Assembly (NCBI GenBank): GCA_008508345.1
Contig: QNGE01000985.1
Location: 1-64,000, forward strand
Reading direction: 5' to 3'
DNA length: 64,000 nt
Source: Paragonimus westermani
Lineage: Eukaryota; Platyhelminthes; Trematoda; Plagiorchiida; Troglotrematidae
Under the pieces are notes generated by a model. It was not told the origin of the DNA. It was given only the letters and a program-made list of their open reading frames with translations, and made no database searches. This document shows, piece by piece, positions 1 to 10,396 of this stretch (positions within the stretch are counted from its first letter, which is position 1; each line of letters opens with the position of its first letter). Both the position numbers and the translations under genes were made by a program.

Positions 1-90
1 CAAACATCATGTGTACATGTGAGGTTGAAGAAGATGAAAAGAAATGAATAACAATAATATGAGGTAGAAAATAGTGTATAAGACGCTACA
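1..90 (-). repeat. LTR fragment of a Ty3/gypsy (CsRn1-like) element, cut by the window edge
   Basis: This 90-bp stretch matches 10633-10722 base for base in length with 7 differences by eye (about 92% identity). The matching stretch is the 5' end, on the minus strand, of the LTR of the gypsy element further right. Both copies end in the same cgctaca, which on the minus strand gives the TG start of an LTR. The sequence just beyond position 90 has no purine-rich tract on the minus strand, so this is probably not the 3' LTR of an intact element lying to the right. It is more likely a solo LTR or the 5' LTR of a second minus-strand element extending left of the window. Confidence 0.8.
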
Positions 91-411
91 TTGCATTTAC
101 TTAGGGTGGTCAGAGCCTCTTTTCGACCACTACAACCCTTTCTCCAGGTATGCAAATATCAGACGCGAAAAGCAAAAGGCCGTTGAGGACAGAGCAAATC
201 TTTATTCGACGAAATGTACAAGTGGTCTCTGAGAGCGCTATAAACGGCATCGATACGCGAATTAACTAGAGAGGCTATAGAGCGGTCGTCGGGTTCGGTC
301 GGGTTCGCGCTGCAGTCATATGACATGCAGACATACAATCGGGCAGCACACGTCATGCGAGCTTTTTTAGTAACCCAGTTACAATATGCAACTATGAGTT
401 TTGGAACTAGT

Positions 412-824
412 TCACACATCATATCGCAGGCAGGTCAGTGAAATCTCCAGGCTGCTACAATATGTAGTATTTTGAAAATTCTCTCTGTTTTTGGTCGTGT
501 GAATTTGACTGTTTCTCAGCCGCATTCTTTTTAATTCTTCGACGTAATGTTTCAGCCTATTCAACTGTTTTCTCTACGTGCTGGCAAGACTCGGACTAAG
601 TTATTAAGTTTCTCTACACAGCTTGAATTGTATTTGATCGAACTCGAAGCATTGTCTTCGGAAGCGGTTCCTACGTGAGTGGGATAGAAGGCGATGAAAA
701 GTTTCGTCTTCTGACCTTTGACTGACGAATGTAGTGCATTATCAGTTCCGAGAGTAAATGCTGAAGTAACACACTCTGTGGTTCCCAAGGGACCTACGAA
801 ATCCGATGCGCGTTGTGTGAACAA
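412..824 (-). pseudogene. Unrecognised protein-like frames, broken
   Basis: On the minus strand an 87-codon frame (561-824) contains the string KLFIAFYPTHVGT. It runs into a different frame at 412-566 that is rich in K, R, E and L and could form a short coiled coil (RLKHYVEELKRMR). The change of frame at about 561 suggests a frameshift or a short intron. The FYPT-type string is loosely reminiscent of ASH/MSP-like beta-sandwich domains of ciliary proteins, but this is a weak resemblance and I make no family assignment. Upstream on the same strand (825-960) the reading continues only with in-frame stops. It could be a decayed retrocopy of a host gene, exons of a real gene, or chance. Confidence 0.25.
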
Positions 825-1261
825 TTCAGCAACGTTTTACAGCGACCATTGAGCACAGACACATTCAAACCGTCAGGTTTGAATTACTGGCCAAATGGTG
901 AACATTTTGTTAACAGGCATTGTGTGAAAAATCCAGCTTCCGATTGATATTCCTGGTTCTGACGGAATTTTATTGAAAGCACTACATGAAAGAAGGTGGG
1001 ATAACTGCTGAACGTCTCTGTTCGTTGACTACATTGCCTGCCTGAAGTGATCTAGTACCTGATACAGAGTTCTTTCTTAATTTCATTCACCAACAATGCC
1101 TCACTTTTGCACAACAACGTTTTTTGCATCAACCTTGCATGTTTTAGAAATTGATTTAAGTGATCTTACAACAACATTACAAAAATTTGTGCATACTAGT
1201 CTGCTCTGTTCGCTGTTGCCCAGTCACTTGACAATAACGCACGGATCTCACTGATTTCCCT

Positions 1262-1990
1262 TTAGCTCCCTCTTACTACAACCATCGCTGCAGCTCCGAT
1301 CGCAATTCTACAGTCCACGATAACTCTGAAATGTTCTTGATTCCCGGATACTGGTAATTTGAGGATATTGTGGTGGTCCTCTTGAACATTTGTGAACACC
1401 TGCGAGCCAGTTTCTTTGATTACCGTGGCTTGCTGGAATCCCTGTAACAATTCTGTTGCATTCGTTCATTTTCTGTAATCGATAGTCTGATGAGGTACGG
1501 TTGCATTGTTACTTAGACTATTCCGGAACTCGCTCTTGACCAGTACACCTATCAGCTGAGAGCATGCTACTGTTGCTGCTGTCTTCAAAAGTGGTAAACG
1601 AACACACGATCGATATGCTGTCCCGCCAGTCAAACAGACCGAAAGCTGGACTATGTGTCTATCCAACTGCGACTTTTTCAACTGGGTGCAAACATGACTG
1701 TAAGAGGGATTTTCCTTGGATGACAAATCAATTGATAATCATCTACCGGTGTGTGAAGGCAGTTGCCAACAGGAATAGTTTCAAAGCCGTCCACCTCGAC
1801 TTCGCTTGGGTGATTGACAAAAAATTGCGTGTTTCGTGTGATCAGATTCATCATAGGTGGTTGCATGATAACTTCCTCAAGTGACAGAACTGGCATCCTA
1901 TCCATCGAAACTACATTGTGTAGGTCAACTTTCTTTTCGTCAGTTGTCAGTGCATCTTTGTTCTTCTCATCGCCCGCTTTCGTCCTTTAG
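1262..1990 (-). pseudogene. Unrecognised protein-like tract with frameshift and stop
   Basis: Reading the minus strand, a frame is open from about 1990 to 1678. It is hydrophilic at first (DEKNKDALTTDEKK) and then contains PSEVEVDGFETIPVGN. Near 1690-1726 the protein-like reading shifts to a second frame that runs from 1726 to 1262 with one in-frame TGA at 1466-1468. The polar, low-cysteine composition is unlike most chance frames in this window. A consensus-like splice donor (AAAAG followed by gtaagtag) lies on the same strand at about 2272, so intron-exon structure cannot be excluded. I do not recognise the protein. Together with the frames at 412-824 it could be one decayed gene copy. Confidence 0.3.
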
Positions 1991-2502
1991 CTTCATTGAT
2001 GATTTATCCTCCAGGTTTTCTCGCCACTGATGCTGTTGTTCGATGAGTTTGAAATTTGATGAACACTGAATGAACTTCATACTCATTTTATGCTACAGAG
2101 TAGCCCAAGCGTTCTATCTAACTGGTCTCAGATGGATAAGCTCGAGTTTGAATGCAGAAAGCGCATGATTAATGATACTGGACACTTCAGATTGGATACA
2201 TCGTAATGCTCAAAGCCACTGAAATTTTTCAAAGATTCATGCGACATTTTTCGGAATGCATGTTAGCCTACTTACCTTTTACTGGAGATATCGCTCCAAA
2301 CTTGGTGCCATTGCACCCAAGCGTGTGGTGCATCACATAACGGATTGTATGCCTATCTTTGTTTTTTTTTTCTAATGTTATTGTAGGTTTCAGCAAAACA
2401 TCTGTTTTAAGCGAACGATGCTGCCCTCACAGAAAGCAATTCGATTTTTCAAGGGTCGCATCACGGTTTATTTGTCCCTTTTTTGATGAACAGATTGGGA
2501 AT

Positions 2503-2573
2503 AACACAACGTTTTGAACAAGTTGTAATACTCTACGTTTCAACCACCTCGGGTGGCCTTCCTCAGGAGTGTT
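2503..2573 (-). ncRNA. Hammerhead-ribozyme-like motif, left arm of palindrome
   Basis: Because the left arm is the inverted copy of the right arm, the minus strand presents the same ordered core (CTGAGGA, stem II, GAA, stem III, GTT, gtgtt). One of the two arm differences falls in the stem III loop, where the left arm reads ttttgaac. A transcript through the whole locus on either strand would carry one motif and its complement, which would compete by forming a long hairpin. Confidence 0.42.
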
Positions 2574-2585
2574 GTAATCGATTAC

Positions 2586-2656
2586 AACACTCCTGAGGAA
2601 GGCCACCCGAGGTGGTTGAAACGTAGAGTATTACAACTTGTTCGAAACGTTGTGTT
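2586..2656 (+). ncRNA. Hammerhead-ribozyme-like motif, right arm of palindrome
   Basis: The order of elements fits a small type-I-like hammerhead: 5' half of stem I (aacac, 2586-2590), core CTGAGGA (2593-2599, matching CUGANGA), stem II ccacc/ggtgg with a cga loop, core GAA (2618-2620), a 4-bp stem III acgt/acgt (2621-2624 with 2647-2650), a GTT triplet at 2649-2651 as possible cleavage site, then gtgtt (2652-2656) closing stem I. Weak points are the two unpaired bases at 2591-2592 beside the core, an unpaired A at 2600 before stem II, and the short stem III. Hammerheads are known in Penelope-like elements. Cleavage has not been shown. Confidence 0.45.
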
Positions 2657-2676
2657 ATTCCCAATCTGTTTATCAA

Positions 2677-5600
2677 TAACATGTTAAACACGACGCCCAA
2701 ACTATTCAACTTCATTCGTACTACATTTGGTGCGGATATCTTACAATTGTCCCTTTTTCGTTTGTTCGTTCTCTTCGGGCAGATTAACGCCGTTGAGCAT
2801 AGGTTATTTTAACGTCATTTTTTGTTTAGCCTTCCCAACTAATCCGCATCTACACAAATATTTTTATCAACTCTGGCTTGGATAACACAAAGATTATTCA
2901 CGAACATCTTTTTGAAAATAACTCCCACTGTATTACATTCACCATCCATTTCAAAAGCCTGCCGACTACTTCCCACTGCTTGAATGACTTTCTGTTTCAC
3001 CCACTTCCCGTGGAGGCAAACTGGGGGTCTCCTGTCTCGCATTCACTATCAATCTTCGTCAGCGTAAGTACAAATGTGAGAATAATCGGTAATACTTTGG
3101 CGCCATTCAAGTGAGACCTCGGACATTTTAGTGCTTCGCCAGAAAAGCTTTAGTTGATCTTATTAGTTGGGTCCTGTTCTGTCACAGTGACAAGTTGTTT
3201 CCCAAGAATGTTCCACGGTGTGCCACTAAGGTAAGTTAGGTAGGCAGGAATCACAACCAATGGGGTAATTTCCAAGTGTATGGATGTAAATGTACCAAAG
3301 TTGTGTGCGTTTAGAGTTGATGTAATCCCCATCCACCAGATCATCAAATCGACTGAACTTCTGTGAACAAATACACTTAAAATATCGATAACAGGCGTAT
3401 CATTCTTTTAAACTCATGGCAAAACATTGCAAACTTAGTGTGGACATCGTTTTACTTTGCTGTGTTCTGTAAGACATAAAGCGTTCGTCCACAATCTGTG
3501 AACTATATCAGTTTTGTTTTCAGTCGTAAAATTTGTTATGATCATCATTCTCTACCTTGGTTTGTGTACTGCCCTGAATGTCCACACTTCAGCATAGTCG
3601 TGCTCGTGTATGTGGTTTTGCACAACAAGATGTGGAACTTTCAAGAGCTACTGCTTGTGTTTTTTACTTCCGTTACCAATTTATTGATCCATTGATCATC
3701 AGAATTAACGCCATACTGATCAAGATATCGACAGATTGATACCTCGCGATGAGTAATTGTCCGGTACCGTATGGCACTCCAAACGCATGAGCACGTTGAT
3801 GTTGAACCTAAGCTACTGCTCGTCTTTGTGTTTTCAACCGATGGTGGAAACGATTTTTCAGTAAACTTTAACATTACAAGGATTGTGTTGTGAGATGAGT
3901 TATCCGGTGATATCAAAGGTTTTGTTGCAAGTTTTATTAGTAAAAAACAAACATTTTACGGTCAGGAAGATACGGTGTATTTTGCTGGTAGTCTGTTCAT
4001 ATTGCGACTTGTTGCAGAACTAGAGTGTTTCTGCAACGAAAACAGTGCAAACACACCACAACAACTGGACAAGAAAACCACGTGACGTACAGTTGTAGGC
4101 AGGCAGAGGAAAAGAGATGTTAACATGCCAATGAGCGACAAACAAACCAACAGGTCACCGGAAATGAACGGTTGCAGCCTGGATCATTTGAGAAGCCACA
4201 CAGATGGGAACCATTAAAATCGAATCAGATGGTTGCAGGAATGAATGCATCTGTGCAAACCAGTAGAGCTCCTTTGGTTAGCACTCATGGATCGGTTCTA
4301 GGGACTTATGTGACTTGCTTGAATACCTGAATTTTTCTGTTCACCGTGGAGTGTAAAACAAGATAGGCAATGAAACAGAGTAGTAGGGGGGGCACGGACT
4401 GGCAGACGGATGAATGACTCAAATATCACGCTTGCATTAATCGACAAGCTAGTGAAGTGGATAGAGTACGGTCCGTCAGTTCACGCTGAATTCCTGTGAG
4501 GGAACTGAAGGCGAGGATCATATGAACACAGTAGGATTGTTTCGAAAATAGCAAGGATTTAATCAAGGACAGCTGAAGAGAATTGAACCCAATGGCCGGC
4601 TACTGTACACTAGTGTTGAATGTGTATTCATGTTCCATTGACAGTCTGCGATTGATTTCATCTTATTAGTGACCAGCCCACTATGAATACCACTAATGTA
4701 AATGTTGGTTTCTGATTAAAAATATACTATTTCTAGCACCTATCCTTGGAATCAGGTAGATGTGTGATGGGGTAAATTCAGGTAATGGGTGAGAATGAAC
4801 CCAGAAACATATATAATGCAGAATGACTTGCATGTAATCCTTAATCCCATTTGTTATTTAGGGTTGTTTTTCTATTTCCACACTGTTTTCAAACCATTCG
4901 ATACCATCAATCAATAAATAACTTGGCATTAACGTATTCTAATTTACTGGCACATTTGAATGAAAGCGATTTTAATCCATTTATTAATAAGTACTAATTT
5001 CAGTACACGTTTACTTTGACCGCGTCACAAGACACACAAACTTGATCAATGAGTTTTTGCTTGTAAGTTGATATGTAATCTTTCACGTGCTATGATGATA
5101 TGGAAAATATTGGTTGATTTTTACCTGATCATGTTAACTTGTTATGAAAAGTCTATTAGAAGTACTTTGGGATTAACTCAGATTTCAACCTTAAACTTCC
5201 ACCATCAACTGCTTCTGCGTATTCTTGTTGAACCATTTCATTTACAACAGACCTTGCCGTTGAAAGTCATACATTAGAGTTGTTGCTGGCTGTAACGCAG
5301 ACGGTAACTTTACACACTGAACCAATTCGATTCATTGCGCATCTTGTGAAATATGACACAATCCAAGTTTGTTCTACCCATCTATCAATCTAATTATTGG
5401 CAACATTTAAGAGGCGCGCTCGAGTACTCTCATCTACTCCACATGAAAACATTATGGTGGCATTGTTCGTGGAGCCTGGAGTCTGGCGCAAGTGAATGAC
5501 CTTGGATAATTATTCACATGGTTCATGGGTACCACAATGCACACTTTTTCCCAGTTTATACGTCTACCACTTCTTCCAGAGCCTATATCCACAATATGTT

Positions 5601-6276
5601 TGTGTGTACGACCTAGTGAACACGGTTAACAAAAAATGAGCGGGCCCTGTGTTGTCCAAGGACAATTGCCGGTTTTCCTAAACTCCTTTCCAATGAACCC
5701 GAACTTCAACAGATCGAAGTTCTTTCCTAGTCTTTGAGCCATTCACTCAAGTTCAGCAAACACATACTGTACAGGCTTCTTCAGACTGGATTGAAGAACA
5801 CTGAATTTATTAAATGTTTGTCTAGGGCTCCTCATATTTCCAAGTCCTCCTCGTTTAACTTCTGTCTCACCATGTGAACTTACTCATGATGATGTCAAGT
5901 CTATCCCGTGTGGTTGTTTGCTGTCAGTTAGCTCATCAAGCTAACGTGCATATACCATCTCGTGGATCAGAATTGGGACAAAAAATTAGCTATTCCAGGT
6001 AGAAGCATCAGACAAGAATTAATTCAATAAATAACAAAACAATCTTCAACGATTTAGTTTGAGGTGCAAGGTTAACAAACCGAAGAAACCTTTCAGTGCA
6101 AGTGCACGCCTGTGAAGCAACTAACGATGCACAAGCCAAATTATTTAACAGACTGACCTTGGAAATGCAGCAAGTGTTGAGCAGATCGGACATCGTACTA
6201 AGTGTAGCTACTGTCAGTCTTTTTCACTAGAAAATCAGTGTATGTATGAAAACAAACCAAACGCTCGATAGTCATA
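2677..6276. other. Region without a supported gene
   Basis: No recognised domain was found. The minus strand has several short protein-like frames (2839-3042, 3150-3347, 3641-3916 with 91 codons) in the same orientation as the broken frames at 412-1990, but no homology was recognised. The plus strand has a polar frame ending near 4330. The 3' LTR expected just left of the gypsy pol end at 6277 is absent from this stretch. Confidence 0.5.
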
Positions 6277-6870
6277 TCATGTAGTGTAATCTGTTAGATG
6301 TTTCGGCCAGTTTACAAATCGCCCTCTGCGTGTGGTACGTTGTTCAGGGGGACGAGGAGGCTGAGCTGCAGGGGAGTGTAATACTGTTGGGGATGGAGAG
6401 GGGTTGCTCTCAGTCAACGTCGGTTCAGGTGTGTCGACATATTGTTCTGTGTAGGCTAGTTTCAGTCGATCAATGGATACCGATTCACTTCGTCCAGACT
6501 TTTCAATAATGAATTTCTCGTCCCGTTTAACTACTTTGAAGGGACCGAGGTATCGTGGATGTAACGGTTTCTTGGTGGCGTCTTGGCGCATAAACACAAA
6601 TTTGCATGTGAGCAAATCTGGAGATTTTTGTTCTCGGCGCCAGTGTTTACGGGTCGGTGTGAAATGAAGGCTGGACATGTGCTGTCGTAAACGTGAAATG
6701 TAGTCCGTGCCTGGGTCTGGATGAGTCGAGGGTTGAATCCGTTCTCCTGGGAGATGCAAGTTGTACCGTAAACTAACTCAGAGGTAGTACAGCCAACGTC
6801 CTCTTTAACGGTAGACCGGATTCCGAGGAGAATGAGTGGTAGACGTTCACTCCATTTCGTTGCGTCGGAC
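6277..6870 (-). pseudogene. Integrase C-terminal part, frame-shifted
   Basis: The frame 6277-6759 encodes a basic stretch followed by a segment with KPLHPRYLGPFKVVKR, the GPF/Y-type module found at the C-terminus of gypsy integrases, then a proline- and serine-rich tail and a final basic patch. The connecting segment (6765-6870) is in another frame and contains WSERLPLILLGIRSTVKED, also typical of this region. The shift is near 6760-6765, and a stop separates it from the integrase core at 6870. GPF/Y modules contribute to integrase multimerisation and target choice in the family. Confidence 0.85.
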
Positions 6871-7325
6871 TAAGCGGTTATCGAGGCTTTCAGTTGTCGG
6901 TGAAAACGCTCGACTAAACCGTTAGCACAAGGGTGGTATATTGTCGTTTTGATGTGCGAGCAACCCAGTAACTGCGTGAAATTGCGAAAAAGAGAAGACT
7001 GGAACTGGGTGCCTCGATCCGTCGTAATTGTAGATGGCACACCAAAATTAGCGATCCAGTGTTCTAAGAAAGTTTTAGCGACTGTCTCTGCTGAAATATC
7101 TCTGATTGGCACAGCTAAAGGCCAATGGGTAAAACGGTCGATTGCAGTCAGTATATGCGTACAATCGTTGGAGGGTGGTAATCGGCTAACGACGTCAAGA
7201 TGCACATGGGGAAAACGGGCGTCCGGTTGGGAGAATGTGCCTGGTGTGGTAACCGTATGCTTGTGCACTTCACTTCTTTGGCACTCTAGACATTGTTGTG
7301 ACCAAAGGCGAAAGTCTTTGTTCAT
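6870..7325 (-). pseudogene. Integrase core of the gypsy element
   Basis: This 151-codon frame begins in the zinc-binding region (C12 and C15 of the HHCC pattern; the histidine half lies in the preceding frame) and contains the DDE catalytic triad of retroviral-type integrases: D44 (HLDVV), D103 (TTDRGTQF) and E139 (GLVERFHR), with the canonical 35-residue spacing between the second D and the E. The active site is therefore intact in sequence. The domain is separated from RNase H by a frameshift at about 7325 and from its C-terminal tail by a stop at 6870, so it is not expected to be produced as part of a complete polyprotein. The plus-strand frame at 6949-7503 is its antisense shadow. Confidence 0.92.
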
Positions 7326-8035
7326 AGAGGGCCAAACAAGCGTTGTGCCATCAATTTCAGTGTGCCGCTTTTTCCGGGATGAGATGAACGGTAGAAATGA
7401 TTGGAAACAGTGCGTCGGTAAGAAAATGGAACGAAAGGTCTGGGTGTACCCGTTGAAGTATCACACAAAATGTTGCCAGCTTGCGTCGGTAAAGGGATGG
7501 TAGACAATTTCAAGGACTTACAGATGGAAACGTCCTTCATGTCTTCACTGCACTGCTGGGCTGTGGCCATTTGAGACAAATCGAAGGAAGGAGGTGATTT
7601 GACTGAGTTGACGTCAGGTCGTGATAATGTATCAGCTATGATATTGGCGTCACCACGTAGGTGTCGGATGTCCGTGGTGAATTGGGAGATGTAGTCCAAA
7701 TGTCTGATTTCGCGCGGAGAGTACCGATCAGGTTTAGTATGAAAAGCAAATGTTAAAGGCTTGTGATCGGTTTGCACAACAAAATGTCGACCTTCCAGAA
7801 GATGCCGAAAATAACGGATCGCCAAATAAATGGCCAGCAATTCACGTCCAAATGTGCTGTACTTACTATGTGCTGGTTACAACTTTTGCGAGATAGAGGC
7901 CAAGGGTTGCTGTTCACCATTCATAGACTGTTCCAGAACTGCGCCGACGGCAGCGTTTGATGCATCTGTGGTGAGAATGTGACGAGCATTTGGATCGTAA
8001 GTGATTAAGCACAGTTTTTTGGCATGAAATAAGGC
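7322..8035 (-). pseudogene. RNase H and connection region of the gypsy element
   Basis: Reading on from RT in the same frame after the stop at 8036-8038, the minus strand encodes the RNase H D-E-D pattern: TTDAS, then FGRELLAIY, then VQTDHKPL. A further in-frame stop lies shortly before FGREL. The frame 7322-7840 then continues through DANIIADTLSRP, the usual end of gypsy RNase H, into the spacer before integrase with the first zinc-binding histidines ([10 protein letters not shown]). RNase H removes the RNA template during reverse transcription. Two stops and the terminal frameshift show that this copy is inactive as a polyprotein. Confidence 0.9.
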
Positions 8036-8950
8036 TTACTTTGCTGTTGAAAAAGCTGCTTTGGCTTCAGGTGAAAATTCAACTGTCTTGTGTTTAGAGT
8101 CAACTAGGTCAGTTAGAGGTTTTACAATGTCCGCGCAATGGGGAATGAAACGTCGATAGTAGTTGAGTATGCCGAGAAACCGTCGGAGTTGTATCATCGT
8201 AGTGGGAGTCGGAAAACTCGAAATAGACTCAACTCTATCTGGCAGATGTGTGATGCCGGTTTGGTCTGTGCGATGTACCAGGAAATCCAATGAGTTAACT
8301 CCGAAGGCACACTTGTCGATGTTGATTTTAATATCATATTGTGCGAAACGTTCAAAAACAGCACGAAGATGAGAAAGGTGTTCCTCGTTTGAGCTACTGG
8401 CGATCAAAACATCATCAGTGTAGACGTACGAAGAAGGGAGTCCTCGTAATACTTCGTCCATGAATTGTTGAAAGGTTTGAGCCGCATTACGGAGTCCGAA
8501 GGGCATCCTTGTCAATTCAAAAAGTCCGAAAGGTGTTGTAATGGCTCTCTTTGAAATATCTTCTTCCGCGGCCGGGATGTGATAATAGGCGCGTAAAAGG
8601 TCTAATTTAGAGAAGATAGTAGCGCAAGCGAGTCCTAACGAAAAGTCGTGTATATGCGGTATAGGGTACCTGTCCGGGATTGTGCAATTGTTGAGAGCAC
8701 GGTAATCACCGCAAGGTCGCCAATCACCCGGAGACTCTTTAGGTACCATGTGTAGCGGTGTTGCCCAAGAGCTGTTCGAAGGTCGAATTATGCATAACTA
8801 AAGCATATGTTCTAATTCAGCTTTGGCTATTTTGAGATTTTCCGAATGTAAACGGCGTGGACAGGCGAAAACCGGAGGACCGCGTGTTGTAATGTGATGT
8901 TCCACACTGTGCTTAACCGTCTCGGTATGTGAGCACGGCCGAGTTAACGA
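8036..8950 (-). pseudogene. Reverse transcriptase of the gypsy element
   Basis: The open 237-codon part (8036-8749) has the family's ordered RT motifs: [17 protein letters not shown] with the first catalytic aspartate, [15 protein letters not shown], the active-site box YTDD at residues 110-113, and LDFLVH followed by the [13 protein letters not shown] connection. The frame extends further upstream to about 8950 (PPVFACPRRLH) across a single TAG at 8798-8800. The active-site box has T where the family normally has a hydrophobic residue, while both aspartates are kept. Transcription and translation would give a truncated protein, so this copy is probably dead. Confidence 0.93.
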
Positions 8951-9001
8951 AAGAAAATCCTTCAACAGTGCTGCAAAAGACGGTGTTGGTGGAAGAGCGG
9001 G

Positions 9002-9901
9002 TCAGACGCCGATTGACGCTATCGTCGATTGAACATTTACTGTGCAGGCGATAGTGTTGTCAATTAGCTTACGCCTCTTGACATCAACGGAAAGGTTGAA
9101 GTGTGCCAGGAAGTCGGCACCGATGAGTGGCGTTTGGACGTCGGCAAGCAGAAATATCCAACGGAAACATCGCCGGAGACCAAGATCGACAGTGAGTGGG
9201 CGTTCCTCGAAAGTTTCGATGCGACTTTGATTCGCCGCCAGTAAGGTGTACTGGCCTGACTGAAGTCGATCACTTGGTTGCGGAGGAATGACGCTGAGCT
9301 CAGCTCCGGTATCAATAAGAAACCGCAAGCCAGTCCACCGGTCCCTGATGAAAAATAGGCGGCTAGTACCTGCTTGGCCAGCAACAGTCGTCGCCTGCCG
9401 GCTTGACCATGACGCGTGGTGAGTTCGGAATGTGCACGACGGAGTGCACTTCTTTGCTTTGTCCCGAAATTGTTGGTGGTACCAGCACCACCTTGGTCGA
9501 GTGCGAGAGTTAGATCGTGTACGGCTTTTGGGTGGTTGCTTCTTCAGTACGTTGATCTGCATAGCCGTATTGTCCATACGGTGGTACATTTTCTCTATCA
9601 AAAGTTTAAGGCTATCATAAGTTGTCGGAACTGAAGGGTGTAACTTGGGAACGGTTATGGTCGTGGTACACACTGGCTGTGAGGGGAAAGTCTCTGCTAC
9701 TTTGTCCGCAAGGGCTGCTAATTTGTCGAGTGAGCTCTCTTCATCCATGGCAGTCAAAATGTGTTGCACCGCGGATGGCAGTTTTTCGGCCCATAACTGT
9801 TTTAAAATGGCACTGTCAAGCCTTCGCGAGCCCAGAAGACCTCTCATATAACGCAACAGTTGAGATAGAGACCGATCGCCCAACTCGACCGAATTGAACA
9901 A
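9002..9901 (-). pseudogene. Gag C-terminal part with CHCC knuckle, joined to protease
   Basis: This 299-codon frame starts inside Gag (ELGDRSLSQLLRYMRGLLG, the capsid-like helical region of CsRn1-type Gag). It has a C-x2-H-x9-C-x3-C knuckle at residues 139-156 and an aspartic protease with the DTGA active site at residues 197-200, preceded by RLFFIRDRWTGLRFLI. Gag and protease are in one frame here, which fits the family, where gag and pol may be fused. A stop at 9002 precedes RT by about 50 bp. The beginning of Gag lies in another frame (9940-10215), so a frameshift sits between 9901 and 9940. Plus-strand frames over this region are shadows. Confidence 0.9.
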
Positions 9902-9939
9902 ATCATGTAGGAGTTTTGCTTCTGACTCCTCAGTGCGTT

Positions 9940-10215
9940 TTATGATGGCGCCTTTGAAATAGTGTAGGGGAAATCAGCTGGGATTGATTTCAACAGGTCT
10001 TCCATTTCAGCTGCGGCATCAAAAGGAAGTGATTGTACCACGTATGAAAATATTATTTTCTCTGATGTTATCCGCCTGGTGGTAAAAACGACCTCAATCT
10101 GAGGGACCAACAATCGAGGGTTTCGGGCGCTGTACTCAGGCAGTTTTAAGGCAACGCTGTGCTCGGTTTTAATGTCAATGTCTGCAGTGTCGTCAAGCAT
10201 TGTTATTGGTAACAA
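9940..10215 (-). pseudogene. Gag N-terminal part of the gypsy element
   Basis: The 91-codon minus-strand frame contains SVALKLPEYSARNPRLL and then ITSEKIIFSYVVQSLPFDAA, the conserved start of Gag in CsRn1-like elements. It ends in FPYTISKAPS, where the reading is lost through a frameshift before the next part at 9901. The likely start codon lies at or just upstream of 10215, about 180 bp inside the LTR boundary, a normal leader length. Confidence 0.85.
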
Positions 10216-10372
10216 AAGGTGGATAGAAACGCAGTTCGGAAGAAAAAAATAAGCGGGCTCATCAATAAATGTAGTGGATCTAAACAGTATATGGAAACTC
10301 AGGTGTGAATAGGAAGTCGAAATCTGATGAAAAGGAAAACAAATAACTCACAATAGTTCGTGGAGGCACGTT

Positions 10373-10394
10373 GGTTTAGTGTTCTACTACACCA
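10373..10394 (-). promoter_or_regulatory. Primer binding site candidate
   Basis: On the minus strand, two bases after the proposed LTR end, the sequence begins TGGTGTAGTAG. A TGG immediately 3' of the 5' LTR is the usual start of a PBS because it pairs with the CCA end of a tRNA. I cannot name the tRNA: the bases after TGG do not resemble the Trp-type site reported for CsRn1. Confidence 0.45.
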
Positions 10395-10396
10395 AA

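Larger units (their letters stand above)
2483..2676. repeat. 194-bp near-perfect palindrome (fold-back repeat)
   Basis: The left arm (2483-2579) is the reverse complement of the right arm (2580-2676) with only two mismatches in 97 bp by eye and no spacer; the centre is the atcgat at 2577-2582. Each arm is the same 97-bp unit found as a single arm at 56810-56906. Both ends of the palindrome carry the same cagattgggaataacac-type sequence. Perfect palindromes of this size are unstable and are normally either young or assembled by joining two inverted copies of a mobile unit, which I infer here. An assembly artefact (a fold-back read) is also possible, although the two mismatches argue against a simple one. 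Confidence 0.9.

Noticed and set aside
6949..7503. 184-codon plus-strand ORF
   Set aside because: Antisense shadow of the gypsy integrase and RNase H, whose minus-strand motifs are clear.
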